Of a DNA stretch of 60,629 nt, positions 18,108 through 27,074 are shown in pieces. The position numbers were made by a program, and so were the translations under genes. Each line of letters begins with the position of its first letter. The stretch's first letter is position 1. The DNA comes from Corynebacterium mendelii. GTDB lineage: Bacteria > Actinomycetota > Actinomycetes > Mycobacteriales > Mycobacteriaceae. The notes beneath the pieces are model-generated. The model was given only the letters and a program-made list of their open reading frames with translations, was not told the DNA's origin and did not search any database. The stretch is from assembly GCF_017307055.1 (NCBI RefSeq), contig NZ_JAFLEQ010000003.1, positions 27,056-87,684 on the forward strand. The letters are read 5' to 3'.

Positions 18108-18121
18108 GTAACCCAGGTTAC
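18108..18121. promoter_or_regulatory. Palindrome upstream of gluA
   Basis: GTAACC-CA-GGTTAC, 6-bp arms with a 2-base spacer, ends 14 bases before the gluA ATG. The position is right for a repressor operator or a leader hairpin that affects initiation. No regulator is identified. Confidence 0.4.
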
Positions 18122-18135
18122 TTTATGGCGGCACC

Positions 18136-18888
18136 ATGGCGAATAACGCAGCACAGGCCATGATCCGGATTAGGAACGTCAACAAGTACTTCGACGATTT
18201 TCACGCCCTCAAAGACATCAACCTTGAGGTTCCCCGCGGTCAGGATGTTGTTGTGCTCGGACCATCCGGTTCCGGCAAGTCCACTCTGTGCAGAACCATC
18301 AACCGCTTGGAAACCATTGAATCCGGCGAAATCTACATCGATGGTGAGCTTTTGCCGGAAGAAGGCAAAAAACTCGCTCAGCTCCGCGCCGATGTCGGCA
18401 TGTGCTTCCAGTCGTTCAATCTTTTCCCCCATCTGACCATCAGACGCAACGTCAGCCTGGCGCCGATGAAGGTCCGCGGGCTGAAGCAGGCTGAGGTCGA
18501 CAGGCGGGCCCTGGAACTTCTGGAACGGGTGGGTATTGCCGAACAGGCTGACAAATACCCGGCCCAGTTGTCCGGCGGCCAGCAGCAGCGGGTGGCCATT
18601 GCCAGGGCTTTGGCCATGAATCCCAAAGTCATGCTTTTCGATGAGCCGACCTCGGCGCTCGACCCGGAGATGGTCAATGAAGTCCTCGACGTCATGACTG
18701 ATCTGGCCGCCGAAGGCATGACCATGGTCTGTGTCACCCACGAGATGGGGTTTGCCCGCAAGGCCGCCGACCGGGTGCTGTTCATGGCTGACGGGGCGGT
18801 GCCCGAGGACACCGATCCGGAGACCTTCTTTACCAACCCGCAGTCCGACCGTGCCCGCGATTTCCTCTCCAAGATCCTGGGCCACTGA
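18136..18888 (+). CDS. gluA: Glutamate ABC transporter ATP-binding protein GluA
   Basis: A 250-residue ABC ATPase of the polar amino acid uptake family: Walker [10 protein letters not shown] (42-50), Q-loop [12 protein letters not shown], signature LSGGQQQR (144-151), Walker B VMLFDEP (164-170), and switch His in CVTHEMGF. Near-identical to my memory of corynebacterial GluA, so glutamate uptake is likely. The ATG at 18136 gives eight residues more than the family N-terminus; the ATG at 18160 (MIRIRNV) is the alternative, and neither has a strong Shine-Dalgarno sequence. First gene of gluABCD; in C. glutamicum this operon lies elsewhere on the chromosome as I recall. Confidence 0.9.
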   Translation: MANNAAQAMIRIRNVNKYFDDFHALKDINLEVPRGQDVVVLGPSGSGKSTLCRTINRLETIESGEIYIDGELLPEEGKKLAQLRADVGMCFQSFNLFPHLTIRRNVSLAPMKVRGLKQAEVDRRALELLERVGIAEQADKYPAQLSGGQQQRVAIARALAMNPKVMLFDEPTSALDPEMVNEVLDVMTDLAAEGMTMVCVTHEMGFARKAADRVLFMADGAVPEDTDPETFFTNPQSDRARDFLSKILGH

Positions 18889-18998
18889 CCAAACCAGACG
18901 ATTGTTATCCCGTGCAGGGGCCACATCAACAGGTGGTTTTTCACCCCGTTGACGCCCCCGGCGCACAGACACCCCACAATTTTTTTAAGGACCCCACC

Positions 18999-19889
18999 AT
19001 GAAAAAGAACTTCACCACCATGCTCGCCGTCACAGCAGCAGCCGCAGCTGCGATCACCCTGTCGTCATGCGCTTCCGATGAAGCCGCCGGCGGTGGCGGG
19101 GGCGGACTGCTCGGCGACATTGAGGCCGGCACTGTGACCATCGGCACCAAATTCGACCAGCCCGGTCTGGGACTGCGCACTCCCGACAAGTCCATGACCG
19201 GTCTCGACGTTGATGTCGCCACCTACGTGGTCAACGAGATCGCCGAGAAAAACGGCTGGGATGCACCGGCTATCGAATGGAAGGAATCGCCTTCCGCGCA
19301 GCGGGAAACGATGATCAAAAACGGTGAGGTCGACATGATCGCCGCCACTTACTCGATCAACTCCTCCCGCGCCGAGGCGGTCAATTTCGCCGGCCCCTAC
19401 CTGATCACCCACCAGGCGCTGCTGATCCGCAACAACGACGACAAGATCACATCCCTCAAAGACCTCGACAAGGGCGGAAAACTGTGTTCGGTCTCCGGCT
19501 CAACTCCGGCGCAGAAGGTCAAGGATGCCCTGCCCGGTGTTCAGCTGCAGGAATACGACACCTACGCCTCCTGTGTTGAAGCACTGTCCCAGGGCAGCGT
19601 GGATGCCATCACCACTGACGCGCCGATCCTCTACGGCTACGCCTCCCAGTACGAAGGCGAATTCACCGTCGTGGAAATGACCAAAGACGACGGCAAACCC
19701 TTCACCAACGAGTACTACGGCATCGGCGTCAAAAAAGACGACCAGGCTGCCACCGACGCGGTCAACGCCGCCCTGACCGAGATGTACTCCTCCGGTGACT
19801 TCGCCACCATCATGGCCGACAACCTCGGCGCCGATGCGAAGGTCGTTGAAGAAGGCACCCCGGGCGACCTGTCGTTTCTGAAAAAGTAG
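18999..19889 (+). CDS. gluB: Glutamate-binding lipoprotein GluB
   Basis: The 296-residue substrate-binding protein of the transporter. Lipoprotein signal peptide MKKNFTTMLAV...TLSSC with lipidated Cys near residue 24, a Gly-rich linker (GGGGGG), then an SBP family 3 fold with KFDQPGLGLRTPD, MTGLDVDVATYV, MIAATYSINSSRAEAVNFAGPY and YYGIGVKKDD. It captures glutamate outside the membrane and delivers it to GluCD. The ATG at 18999 is preceded by AAGGA at 7 bases. Hairpins after the stop separate it from gluC by 325 bases, suggesting higher expression of this protein than of the permeases. Confidence 0.9.
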   Translation: MKKNFTTMLAVTAAAAAAITLSSCASDEAAGGGGGGLLGDIEAGTVTIGTKFDQPGLGLRTPDKSMTGLDVDVATYVVNEIAEKNGWDAPAIEWKESPSAQRETMIKNGEVDMIAATYSINSSRAEAVNFAGPYLITHQALLIRNNDDKITSLKDLDKGGKLCSVSGSTPAQKVKDALPGVQLQEYDTYASCVEALSQGSVDAITTDAPILYGYASQYEGEFTVVEMTKDDGKPFTNEYYGIGVKKDDQAATDAVNAALTEMYSSGDFATIMADNLGADAKVVEEGTPGDLSFLKK

Positions 19890-20069
19890 CCCACCCGGGA
19901 CCATCTGGGGGTCGGGTGTGGGCCAGGGCAACCCGGCGCCACCGCCCGGCGCACTGCGCCCGAATTATTCAGGCGCAGCGGCTGTTTTTTCCACCGCGCT
20001 TCGCACTGCAGCTGCCCGTGCCCCGCCACCCGGACGGCGTGTGACCGCTGTCGCCGGCTGTGCCGGCGA
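19889..20069 (+). terminator. gluB-gluC intercistronic hairpins (attenuator)
   Basis: Two stems: GCCCACCCG with CGGGTG-T-GGGC at 19889-19923 starting on the gluB stop, and TCGCCGGC/GCCGGCGA at 20051-20069 with loop TGT. They lie in the 325-base gluB-gluC gap, which contains no gene. They probably reduce read-through or protect the gluB message 3' end. Confidence 0.55.
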
Positions 20070-20214
20070 TCCGGCCGGTGGCCAATGACCTGCCGCGTCC
20101 CGCCCCCGGACCGGCAACCGCCGCAGGTCCCCCACCCGCACCGGTTGACAGCACCGGTTGCGCCGGCTGCGTTTTACACCGGTCGGCCCCAATGTTTCTA
20201 GGAGTGATCCCGTC

Positions 20215-20898
20215 ATGCACGACATGTGGACGGACCTGTCCCCGGCCCTGTGGCCGGCCTTCTGGCTCACGATCAAACTGACCGTGGCCTCTGCGCTGGG
20301 CAGTTTCGCTCTCGGCACCGTGTTGACCGCCATGCGTGTCTCCCCGGTGTCGATGATGCGGAAACTGTCGGTGTTCTACATCAACACCGTGCGCAATACC
20401 CCACTGACACTGATCGTGTTGTTCTGTTCCATCGGCCTGTACAACAACCTCGGGTTGAAACTGGCCCCGGAAAACGACACGTTCATCGAGACCAACAACA
20501 TCCGCCTGGCAATCCTCGGATTTGTGGTCTACACCTCGGCGTTCGTTGCCGAGTCCCTGCGCTCCGGCATCAACACCGTCCATTTCGGGCAGGCGGAGGC
20601 GGCCCGTTCCCTGGGAATGAGTTTCCCCCAGGTTTTCGGCTCCATTATTTTCCCCCAGGCGCTCAGGGCAGCCATTGTGCCGTTGGGCAACACCCTGATC
20701 GCCCTGACGAAAAACACCACCATCGCTTCCGTGATCGGTGTGGCCGAGGCATCTCTGCTGATGAAATCCACCATCGAAAACCATGCCGCCCAGGGTTTTG
20801 TCCTCTTCGGAATCTTTGCGGCCGGATTCATGGTTCTCACCCTGCCGATGGGCCTCATCGTCAGCCGTTACTCGACGAAAATGGCGGTGAAGAACTGA
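20215..20898 (+). CDS. gluC: Glutamate ABC transporter permease GluC
   Basis: A 227-residue permease of the His/Glu/Gln/Arg transporter family with about five membrane helices (first at about 10-35) and the ATPase-coupling EAA loop [32 protein letters not shown] is the conserved segment preceding helix 3. I start at the ATG at 20215, preceded by GGAG at 10 bases; the frame is open 19 codons upstream without hydrophobic or conserved sequence. The stop overlaps the gluD start by one base (TGATG), indicating coupling. Confidence 0.88.
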   Translation: MHDMWTDLSPALWPAFWLTIKLTVASALGSFALGTVLTAMRVSPVSMMRKLSVFYINTVRNTPLTLIVLFCSIGLYNNLGLKLAPENDTFIETNNIRLAILGFVVYTSAFVAESLRSGINTVHFGQAEAARSLGMSFPQVFGSIIFPQALRAAIVPLGNTLIALTKNTTIASVIGVAEASLLMKSTIENHAAQGFVLFGIFAAGFMVLTLPMGLIVSRYSTKMAVKN

Positions 20899-21851
20899 TG
20901 AGTTCCTCTGTACGCGCAACTGTCCTCTACGATGCCCCCGGGCCGAAAGGGCGGCGCACCAACCGGATCATGACCGGCGTGACCATTCTGCTCGCCCTCT
21001 CCGTATCCGCGTGGGTGCTGGTCATCCTGGCCGGAAACGGGCAGCTGGCGGGTAAAATGTGGACCCCCTTCATCACGCCCACCACGTGGACGACCTATCT
21101 GAAACCCGGGCTTGTCGGCACCCTGAAATCCGCCGTTGTGTCCATCGCCCTGGCACTGATCATCGGCACACTGTTGGGGTTGGGCAGATTGTCACCGGTG
21201 ACACCGGTCAGCTGGATATGTGCGGTTGTCATCGAAATTTTCCGGGCCATTCCGGTGCTGATCCTGATGATTTTCGCCTACCAGATGTTCGCCGTCTACC
21301 ATGTGGTGCCTTCCTCCCAGCTGGCGTTTGCCGCGGTGGTGTTCGGGTTGACCATGTACAACGGATCGGTGATCGCCGAGGTGCTGCGCTCCGGTATCCG
21401 GTCGCTGCCCAAAGGACAGGTGGAAGCAGCCAAAGCGCTGGGCCTGTCCCACCGCCAGACCATGTGGTCGATTCTCCTGCCGCAGGCGGTGGCCGCCATG
21501 CTCCCGGCCCTGATCTCCCAGATGGTCATCGCGCTCAAAGACGCGGCACTCGGCTACCAGATCGGCTACATCGAAGTGGTCCGCTCCGGGTTGCAGTCGG
21601 CCTCCGTGTACCGCAACTACCTGCCGGCACTGGTGGTGGTTGCTGTGGTGATGATCATCATCAACTACGGCCTGACCATGGTCGCCGAACGCGTCGAGCA
21701 TCAGCTGCGCGCCGGGCGGGCGCGGAAAAACATTGTGGCCAAGGTTCCCGAGCACCCCGACCAGGGTGTGGAAACCAAGGACCGCGCTTATGCCGACAAA
21801 CACGATCCGGCGCATATTGATCTGCGTCGTTTGACCGACGAACCCGCCTAG
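20898..21851 (+). CDS. gluD: Glutamate ABC transporter permease GluD
   Basis: A 317-residue permease, partner of GluC. A cytoplasmic N-terminus (about 1-25), helix 1 (about 28-48), a periplasmic loop, then the core helices with [17 protein letters not shown] and EAA loop [22 protein letters not shown]. The C-terminal tail of about 55 residues is polar and charged, longer than in GluC, as in C. glutamicum GluD. Only the ATG at 20898 is sensible: the same frame is open far upstream but antagonistic to gluC. A weak hairpin after the stop (21984-22004) faces the convergent GT87 gene. Confidence 0.88.
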   Translation: MSSSVRATVLYDAPGPKGRRTNRIMTGVTILLALSVSAWVLVILAGNGQLAGKMWTPFITPTTWTTYLKPGLVGTLKSAVVSIALALIIGTLLGLGRLSPVTPVSWICAVVIEIFRAIPVLILMIFAYQMFAVYHVVPSSQLAFAAVVFGLTMYNGSVIAEVLRSGIRSLPKGQVEAAKALGLSHRQTMWSILLPQAVAAMLPALISQMVIALKDAALGYQIGYIEVVRSGLQSASVYRNYLPALVVVAVVMIIINYGLTMVAERVEHQLRAGRARKNIVAKVPEHPDQGVETKDRAYADKHDPAHIDLRRLTDEPA

Positions 21852-21983
21852 CGGGCAGCACACACAAGCGCCCGGGAAACAGTTGGAAAAACACTGTCGT
21901 CCCCCGCGCCGCCGTGTCCTCATTACCCCAGCGGCGATCACCGGCGGCAGCGACCGGGTTGTGCGGTATGTATTGGTGGATAT

Positions 21984-22004
21984 CCCCGGTGACGCCACCG
22001 GGGG
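21984..22004. terminator. Weak hairpin between convergent gluD and GT87 genes
   Basis: CCCCGGTG pairs with CACCGGGG around a 4-base loop; no T tract. It is the only clear stem in the 185-base convergent gap. Confidence 0.4.
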
Positions 22005-22036
22005 AGAGACTGCGGACCCGCCGGGTGGGTGGTGGA

Positions 22037-23332
22037 TTACACGGTGACAGTCCAGCTGCGGCCGGTGGTGGCTTTCGGGCTTAAGATGCCCGGCCGTGTG
22101 ATCACCGCCACCACACAGATTGCCATGGCCATGACGTGGATGGATCCCAGCAGCTGGTCGACCGTGGTGTATCCCCCGCCGGGAGCGGGAAGACCGGGAA
22201 TGAGCCGGTGGGCAGGAACAACCAGCGGGATGGCCGCGGCCACAAAAGCCACCCACCCGGCCACGGTGTCGCCGGTGGTGGCCGGTCCGAACCGCAGGGA
22301 TGCTCCCAGCAGTACCACCAGCGGCAGCAGCCACACGAAATGATGCACCCAGCTGACGGGGCTGCAGGCCAACGCCACGAAAGAGCACACGATCACCGCG
22401 CCCGGCCGGGAACCTGCCTCCAACAGCCTGGAGACAGCCCACGCAGTCAGCAGCACCACCACGGCACACGCGGCGATCCACCAGCCGGGGTGATCCAGCC
22501 CGGCCCGGGCCAATACTCCCGCCACGGAGCCGTTGCTTCCCGAGGCCACCGGCAGCCGGGTGTCCATGTTCCACATCACGGAGCCGAAATAGTTTGTCGC
22601 CTGCGCCGGTGCGGCGGCCCAGCCGATTGCGGTGGCAATCACGGCGGTGGCGGCCGCCCGCAGCAGGCCGGTCTTATCCCGGTCAAGGACGAAAAACAGG
22701 AAAAACACCAGGGGAGTCAATTTGATGGCGGCGGCCAGGCCGGTGAGGATTCCCCTCGGCAGCAGCCGCCGGTCATCTGTGCGGCACACATCCAGCATCA
22801 CCATGCCCAGCAAAATAATGTTGATCTGCGCGTAGTTCAGATTCACCAGCACCGGATCGCAGGTCAGGGCGAATGGCCAGATCACGCAGGCCCACCGTCT
22901 CGCCCCGGCCCGGGTCAGCTGCCCGGGAAGCACGCTGCCGCAGGCGGTCAACAGATACGCGGTGACACACCACACGATCAGCGCGCTGAGCGTGTTGGTG
23001 ACAAGGGCTGCGGTGTGGATGCTCACACCGGCCATCGGGACAAACATCACCGCCGCAAAAGGCGGGTAGGTAAACGGCAGCGTCTGGTTGTCGGGGCCGT
23101 GGAACACGTGCCCGTAGAGGTCGCCGCCGGCCAACAGCAGCTGTGCGCCACCCCGGTAGATGCCGGTGTCGGCGAAAAGATCATGGGTGGGGGAAGCGGT
23201 CCGGTCAACAAGGGCCAGGGGGTTGTAGACCTGGAAGACAACGAAGAGCAAACCGAAAACCACCCCGGTGACAGCCAGCCACTGCGGGGGGACACTGATC
23301 GTGCGACGCTGATTGTCTGCTGCACATTTCAC
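22037..23332 (-). CDS. GT87-type polyprenyl-phosphomannose-dependent mannosyltransferase (MptC-like)
   Basis: A 431-residue integral membrane glycosyltransferase with about ten helices. After helix 1 comes an acidic extracytoplasmic loop with the GT-C motif region THDLFADTGIYRGGAQLL and a YPPFAAVMF segment. Located next to aroG and an RNase AS gene like Rv2181 of M. tuberculosis, which adds alpha(1-2) mannose branches to lipomannan; the corynebacterial counterpart is MptC. I infer that role from position and family, not from specific residues. The start is a GTG at 23332. TATACT on the minus strand at 23341-23346 sits eight bases before it, so the transcript could be leaderless. Confidence 0.8.
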   Translation of the reverse strand: MKCAADNQRRTISVPPQWLAVTGVVFGLLFVVFQVYNPLALVDRTASPTHDLFADTGIYRGGAQLLLAGGDLYGHVFHGPDNQTLPFTYPPFAAVMFVPMAGVSIHTAALVTNTLSALIVWCVTAYLLTACGSVLPGQLTRAGARRWACVIWPFALTCDPVLVNLNYAQINIILLGMVMLDVCRTDDRRLLPRGILTGLAAAIKLTPLVFFLFFVLDRDKTGLLRAAATAVIATAIGWAAAPAQATNYFGSVMWNMDTRLPVASGSNGSVAGVLARAGLDHPGWWIAACAVVVLLTAWAVSRLLEAGSRPGAVIVCSFVALACSPVSWVHHFVWLLPLVVLLGASLRFGPATTGDTVAGWVAFVAAAIPLVVPAHRLIPGLPAPGGGYTTVDQLLGSIHVMAMAICVVAVITRPGILSPKATTGRSWTVTV

Positions 23333-23340
23333 GCCTCAAA

Positions 23341-23346
23341 AGTATA
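23341..23346 (-). promoter_or_regulatory. Candidate -10 box of the GT87 gene (leaderless)
   Basis: TATACT read on the minus strand, with eight bases between it and the GTG start, matches the spacing expected when transcription begins at or next to the start codon. GAGG also lies in that spacer. Confidence 0.45.
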
Positions 23347-23479
23347 GGGTCATCCCACCCCCGCCTGGCCGCAGCACCGGATGGGATAGGGTTTTATGCG
23401 ACATAAGCCTTACCCCGCCGACGGCGAGGTGGTGACCCCGGGGACCACCCCACGAATAAAGCTGGTGCAATACAGACCC

Positions 23480-24037
23480 GTGCGTTTCTTCTACGACACA
23501 GAATTCATCGAGGACGGCAGCGTTGTGGAGCTGGTGTCCATCGGCATCGTCTCCGAGACGGGCGCCGAATACTACGCCTGCTCGACGGATTTCAATCCCC
23601 GGTCCGCCAACAGTTGGGTGCGGGACAATGTGCTCAACCAGTTGCCCGGTCCGGCCAGCGACTGCTGGAAACCGCGTTCCACGATCCGTGACGAGGTGGC
23701 GGCTTTCCTGCTGGAAGGCCACAGCCGCAGCTCGCGCCCGGAGCTGTGGGCCTGGGTCGGCTGCTACGACCATGTCGTCTACGCCCAACTGTTCGGGGAT
23801 ATGGGATCCATGCCGCAGCACCTGCCGCGTTTTACCCGGGAGATCAAACAGTACTGGGAGATGGCCGGTCGGCCGAAGCTTCCCGCCGCCCCCCAGGGGC
23901 AGCATGACGCGTTGGTGGACGCCCGCCACAATCGTGAGCGTTTCGCCGCCATCCACGCTGTCGCCCCGCTGGACAAACGCGGTGCACTGGTCAACCGTTC
24001 CCGCAGCACACCGGCGCCCGGAACAGTCACAGGCTAG
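23480..24037 (+). CDS. DEDDh 3'-5' exoribonuclease, RNase AS type
   Basis: A 185-residue DEDDh-fold exonuclease. Catalytic residues visible: Asp6 and Glu8 in FFYDTEFIEDG, Asp in WVGCYDHVV, and the His/Asp pair in HDALVDARHN. Orthologue of M. tuberculosis Rv2179c (RNase AS, polyadenylate-specific), which also sits beside the GT87 mannosyltransferase and aroG. I start at the GTG at 23480 because the known protein begins at MRYFYDTEF; in-frame upstream starts at 23465 (GTG) and 23396 (ATG) would add 5 or 28 residues. No start has a good Shine-Dalgarno sequence. Role: trimming of adenylated or structured RNA. Confidence 0.87.
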   Translation: MRFFYDTEFIEDGSVVELVSIGIVSETGAEYYACSTDFNPRSANSWVRDNVLNQLPGPASDCWKPRSTIRDEVAAFLLEGHSRSSRPELWAWVGCYDHVVYAQLFGDMGSMPQHLPRFTREIKQYWEMAGRPKLPAAPQGQHDALVDARHNRERFAAIHAVAPLDKRGALVNRSRSTPAPGTVTG

Positions 24038-24162
24038 GCGAGCACACGGCCCGAACCGCCCTGGTGGATCACAAAGCCGCAGGTGGTGTTTTCCCCGCCC
24101 GGCCCGGCGGGGATGGTTCGAACAGATGGTGACGAAAAAAAGACACCGTGCCAAGGATTCAT

Positions 24163-25167
24163 TCAGCTGCCGGTCAGGCCGGCGAAATCATCCAGCGGCA
24201 GCAGCGGGGCCGGGTGGCGGGCATCGCGCAGCACAATGCCCCGCGGTGACAGGCTGGCGAAAGAGATCGGGTAGCGGGCGGTGATGCCAGCGGCGGTGAC
24301 GGGTTTCCCCACCCCGAAACACCGGGCGTGGGAAAGCGCCTCCACCGCCGGTCCGGCCCACGGGTACCCCTGCGTGATGCCGGTGTCGAGCAACCGGCGC
24401 AGCATCACAATTCCCGCCGAGCCGAGCTGACGCTGGTGGGCGGGAAGCTTTCTGTCGTCCGGATCGACTCCGCCGCACCCGAGCACCACGGTTGCCCGGC
24501 GGTAGCCGTAGTCGGCGGGCGCGGCGGCAATACCGAGAATTTTCAGCAGCACCCGCATGGTGCAGCGCATCTCGTCGGTGATCGGGGTGCGGTCCAGCTC
24601 CACCGGATCGATGTAGGTGGGCACGGCCGTGGCGTCACGCAGCCCGGGTCGTAGCCCCGATATCCATCGGCCGCCGGGCAGCAGGGGAATATTGGACTGT
24701 TCCGGTCTGGTTTTCTTCATTCCCCGCAGCGGGCACATGAACCCCATCATGAAATCGGTGAAGCCGTGCGGATTGTTGCTGTTGCTGGCCCACCCGACCA
24801 GGGAAGTGGTCACCGTGTCGCTGAACAGGGTGCCGTCGCGGCGCAAAAGGCCCGCCGTGTTCGGATTGCAGCCGATGGCCACCAACAGATGCCGGTCGGC
24901 GACCGCACCCGTGACCAGGGAGCCGCCCAGCAGATAGCAGCAGCCGCCGGCCAGCGGGCAGTCCTGTCCCACCGCGGATTTGCGGAAACTGCCCGACACC
25001 CCGAACACCGGCCATCGCCGGTCGGCGTGCGGCCCGCCGGCCAGCGGCGCGGACCAGGTGGTCCAGTAGCTGCGGTCGTCGCGGTGTTTCAGGGCCGTGC
25101 GGTAGCACTCCCGGTGGATCGAGGTCACCAGGGTGGCGGTTCCGTGGCGGGCTGTGGTCACCCTCAC
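24163..25167 (-). CDS. DUF1643-like protein, unknown function
   Basis: 334 residues. The centre resembles DUF1643: LLVAIGCNPNTAG (94-106) corresponds to the family's LxxIGxNPSTAD, the region FMMGFMCPLRG (139-149) to its NLFxLRATDP block, and VVLGCGGVDPDD (227-238) to a third hydrophobic strand. It is about twice the usual family length: an N-terminal 90 residues with three Cys, and a C-terminal 90 residues, have no match that I know. DUF1643 has no established function. The GTG at 25167 is preceded by GGAA; another GTG lies two codons in. It is convergent to the exonuclease gene and divergent from aroG across 403 bases. Confidence 0.65.
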   Translation of the reverse strand: MRVTTARHGTATLVTSIHRECYRTALKHRDDRSYWTTWSAPLAGGPHADRRWPVFGVSGSFRKSAVGQDCPLAGGCCYLLGGSLVTGAVADRHLLVAIGCNPNTAGLLRRDGTLFSDTVTTSLVGWASNSNNPHGFTDFMMGFMCPLRGMKKTRPEQSNIPLLPGGRWISGLRPGLRDATAVPTYIDPVELDRTPITDEMRCTMRVLLKILGIAAAPADYGYRRATVVLGCGGVDPDDRKLPAHQRQLGSAGIVMLRRLLDTGITQGYPWAGPAVEALSHARCFGVGKPVTAAGITARYPISFASLSPRGIVLRDARHPAPLLPLDDFAGLTGS

Positions 25168-25275
25168 TTCCAGTGGTCTCCTTGTCGGGCGGATACCGCG
25201 CCGGGTGCGGGCGGCATCCGCACGCCCCGGCGCCGGGTGGTGGCTTGCCTCCCCGTCGGCTGCGGCGGCGGTAGG

Positions 25276-25296
25276 GGTGTTTTTTTAAAAAACACC
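25276..25296. promoter_or_regulatory. AT-rich palindrome, candidate operator or hairpin
   Basis: Arms GGTGTTTTTT and AAAAAACACC around a single central T, a perfect 10-bp-arm inverted repeat. The run of seven T and six A is striking in this GC-rich DNA. It lies between divergent promoters, 120 bases from the DUF1643-like start and 275 bases from aroG. Confidence 0.5.
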
Positions 25297-25557
25297 GTGC
25301 GCTGTGTGTGCCCGCCCCGCCTGACGGGGATGACCCCCAGGCTAGAATCCCGGGCAAAGACCACACCCTGCCGCTTCCCCGTTCGGGGGTGGCAGATACC
25401 GCCGGTGGCCAGCGGGCAGTGGTGGACCCGTGCCCCGGCAACGCCCACCCCGCAGCCGGTGCGGGGAAGGAAATTCCGGTTGATTGGGCCGCTGGTGCGG
25501 CCACACCCGCAGCCGGTGAACCAGCACCACTGTTGTCGCGGCCACCACCGGGTCTGG

Positions 25558-25563
25558 TAGACA
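25558..25563 (+). promoter_or_regulatory. Candidate -10 box of aroG (leaderless)
   Basis: TAGACA ends seven bases before the aroG GTG, and no purine-rich ribosome binding site is present in that interval. This suggests a leaderless transcript. The hexamer is imperfect (last base A). Confidence 0.35.
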
Positions 25564-25567
25564 TTAA

Positions 25568-26968
<1,401 letters not shown>

Positions 26969-27005
26969 GCGGCTGCGCGGTCCTTTACCCGGTACCACCT
27001 TGCCA

Positions 27006-27040
27006 CGGGCCGGCGCCTGTCACCGACAGGCGCCGGCCCG
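27006..27040. terminator. Perfect 16-bp hairpin between convergent genes
   Basis: CGGGCCGGCGCCTGTC pairs perfectly with GACAGGCGCCGGCCCG around the loop ACC. It sits between the aroG stop and the stop of the convergent ISP-like gene, so it probably terminates both. Confidence 0.8.
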
Positions 27041-27074
27041 ATCATCTGCGCGGCACGGATTCCGGCGCCGCCGG

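Larger units (their letters stand above)
17540..18135. other. Intergenic region plsC/gluA
   Basis: 596 bases: the plsC terminator (17584-17630), then a region with relatively AT-rich patches (about 17750-17780 and 17975-18010) suited to a promoter, and a GTAACC/GGTTAC palindrome just before gluA. In C. glutamicum glu genes are under AmtR and GlxR control; I found no convincing match to either consensus here. Open frames in this gap have no coding signs. Confidence 0.5.

Noticed and set aside
20226..20897. Upstream extension of the gluD frame through gluC
   Set aside because: The residues are an out-of-frame reading of gluC; GluD homology begins at the ATG at 20898.
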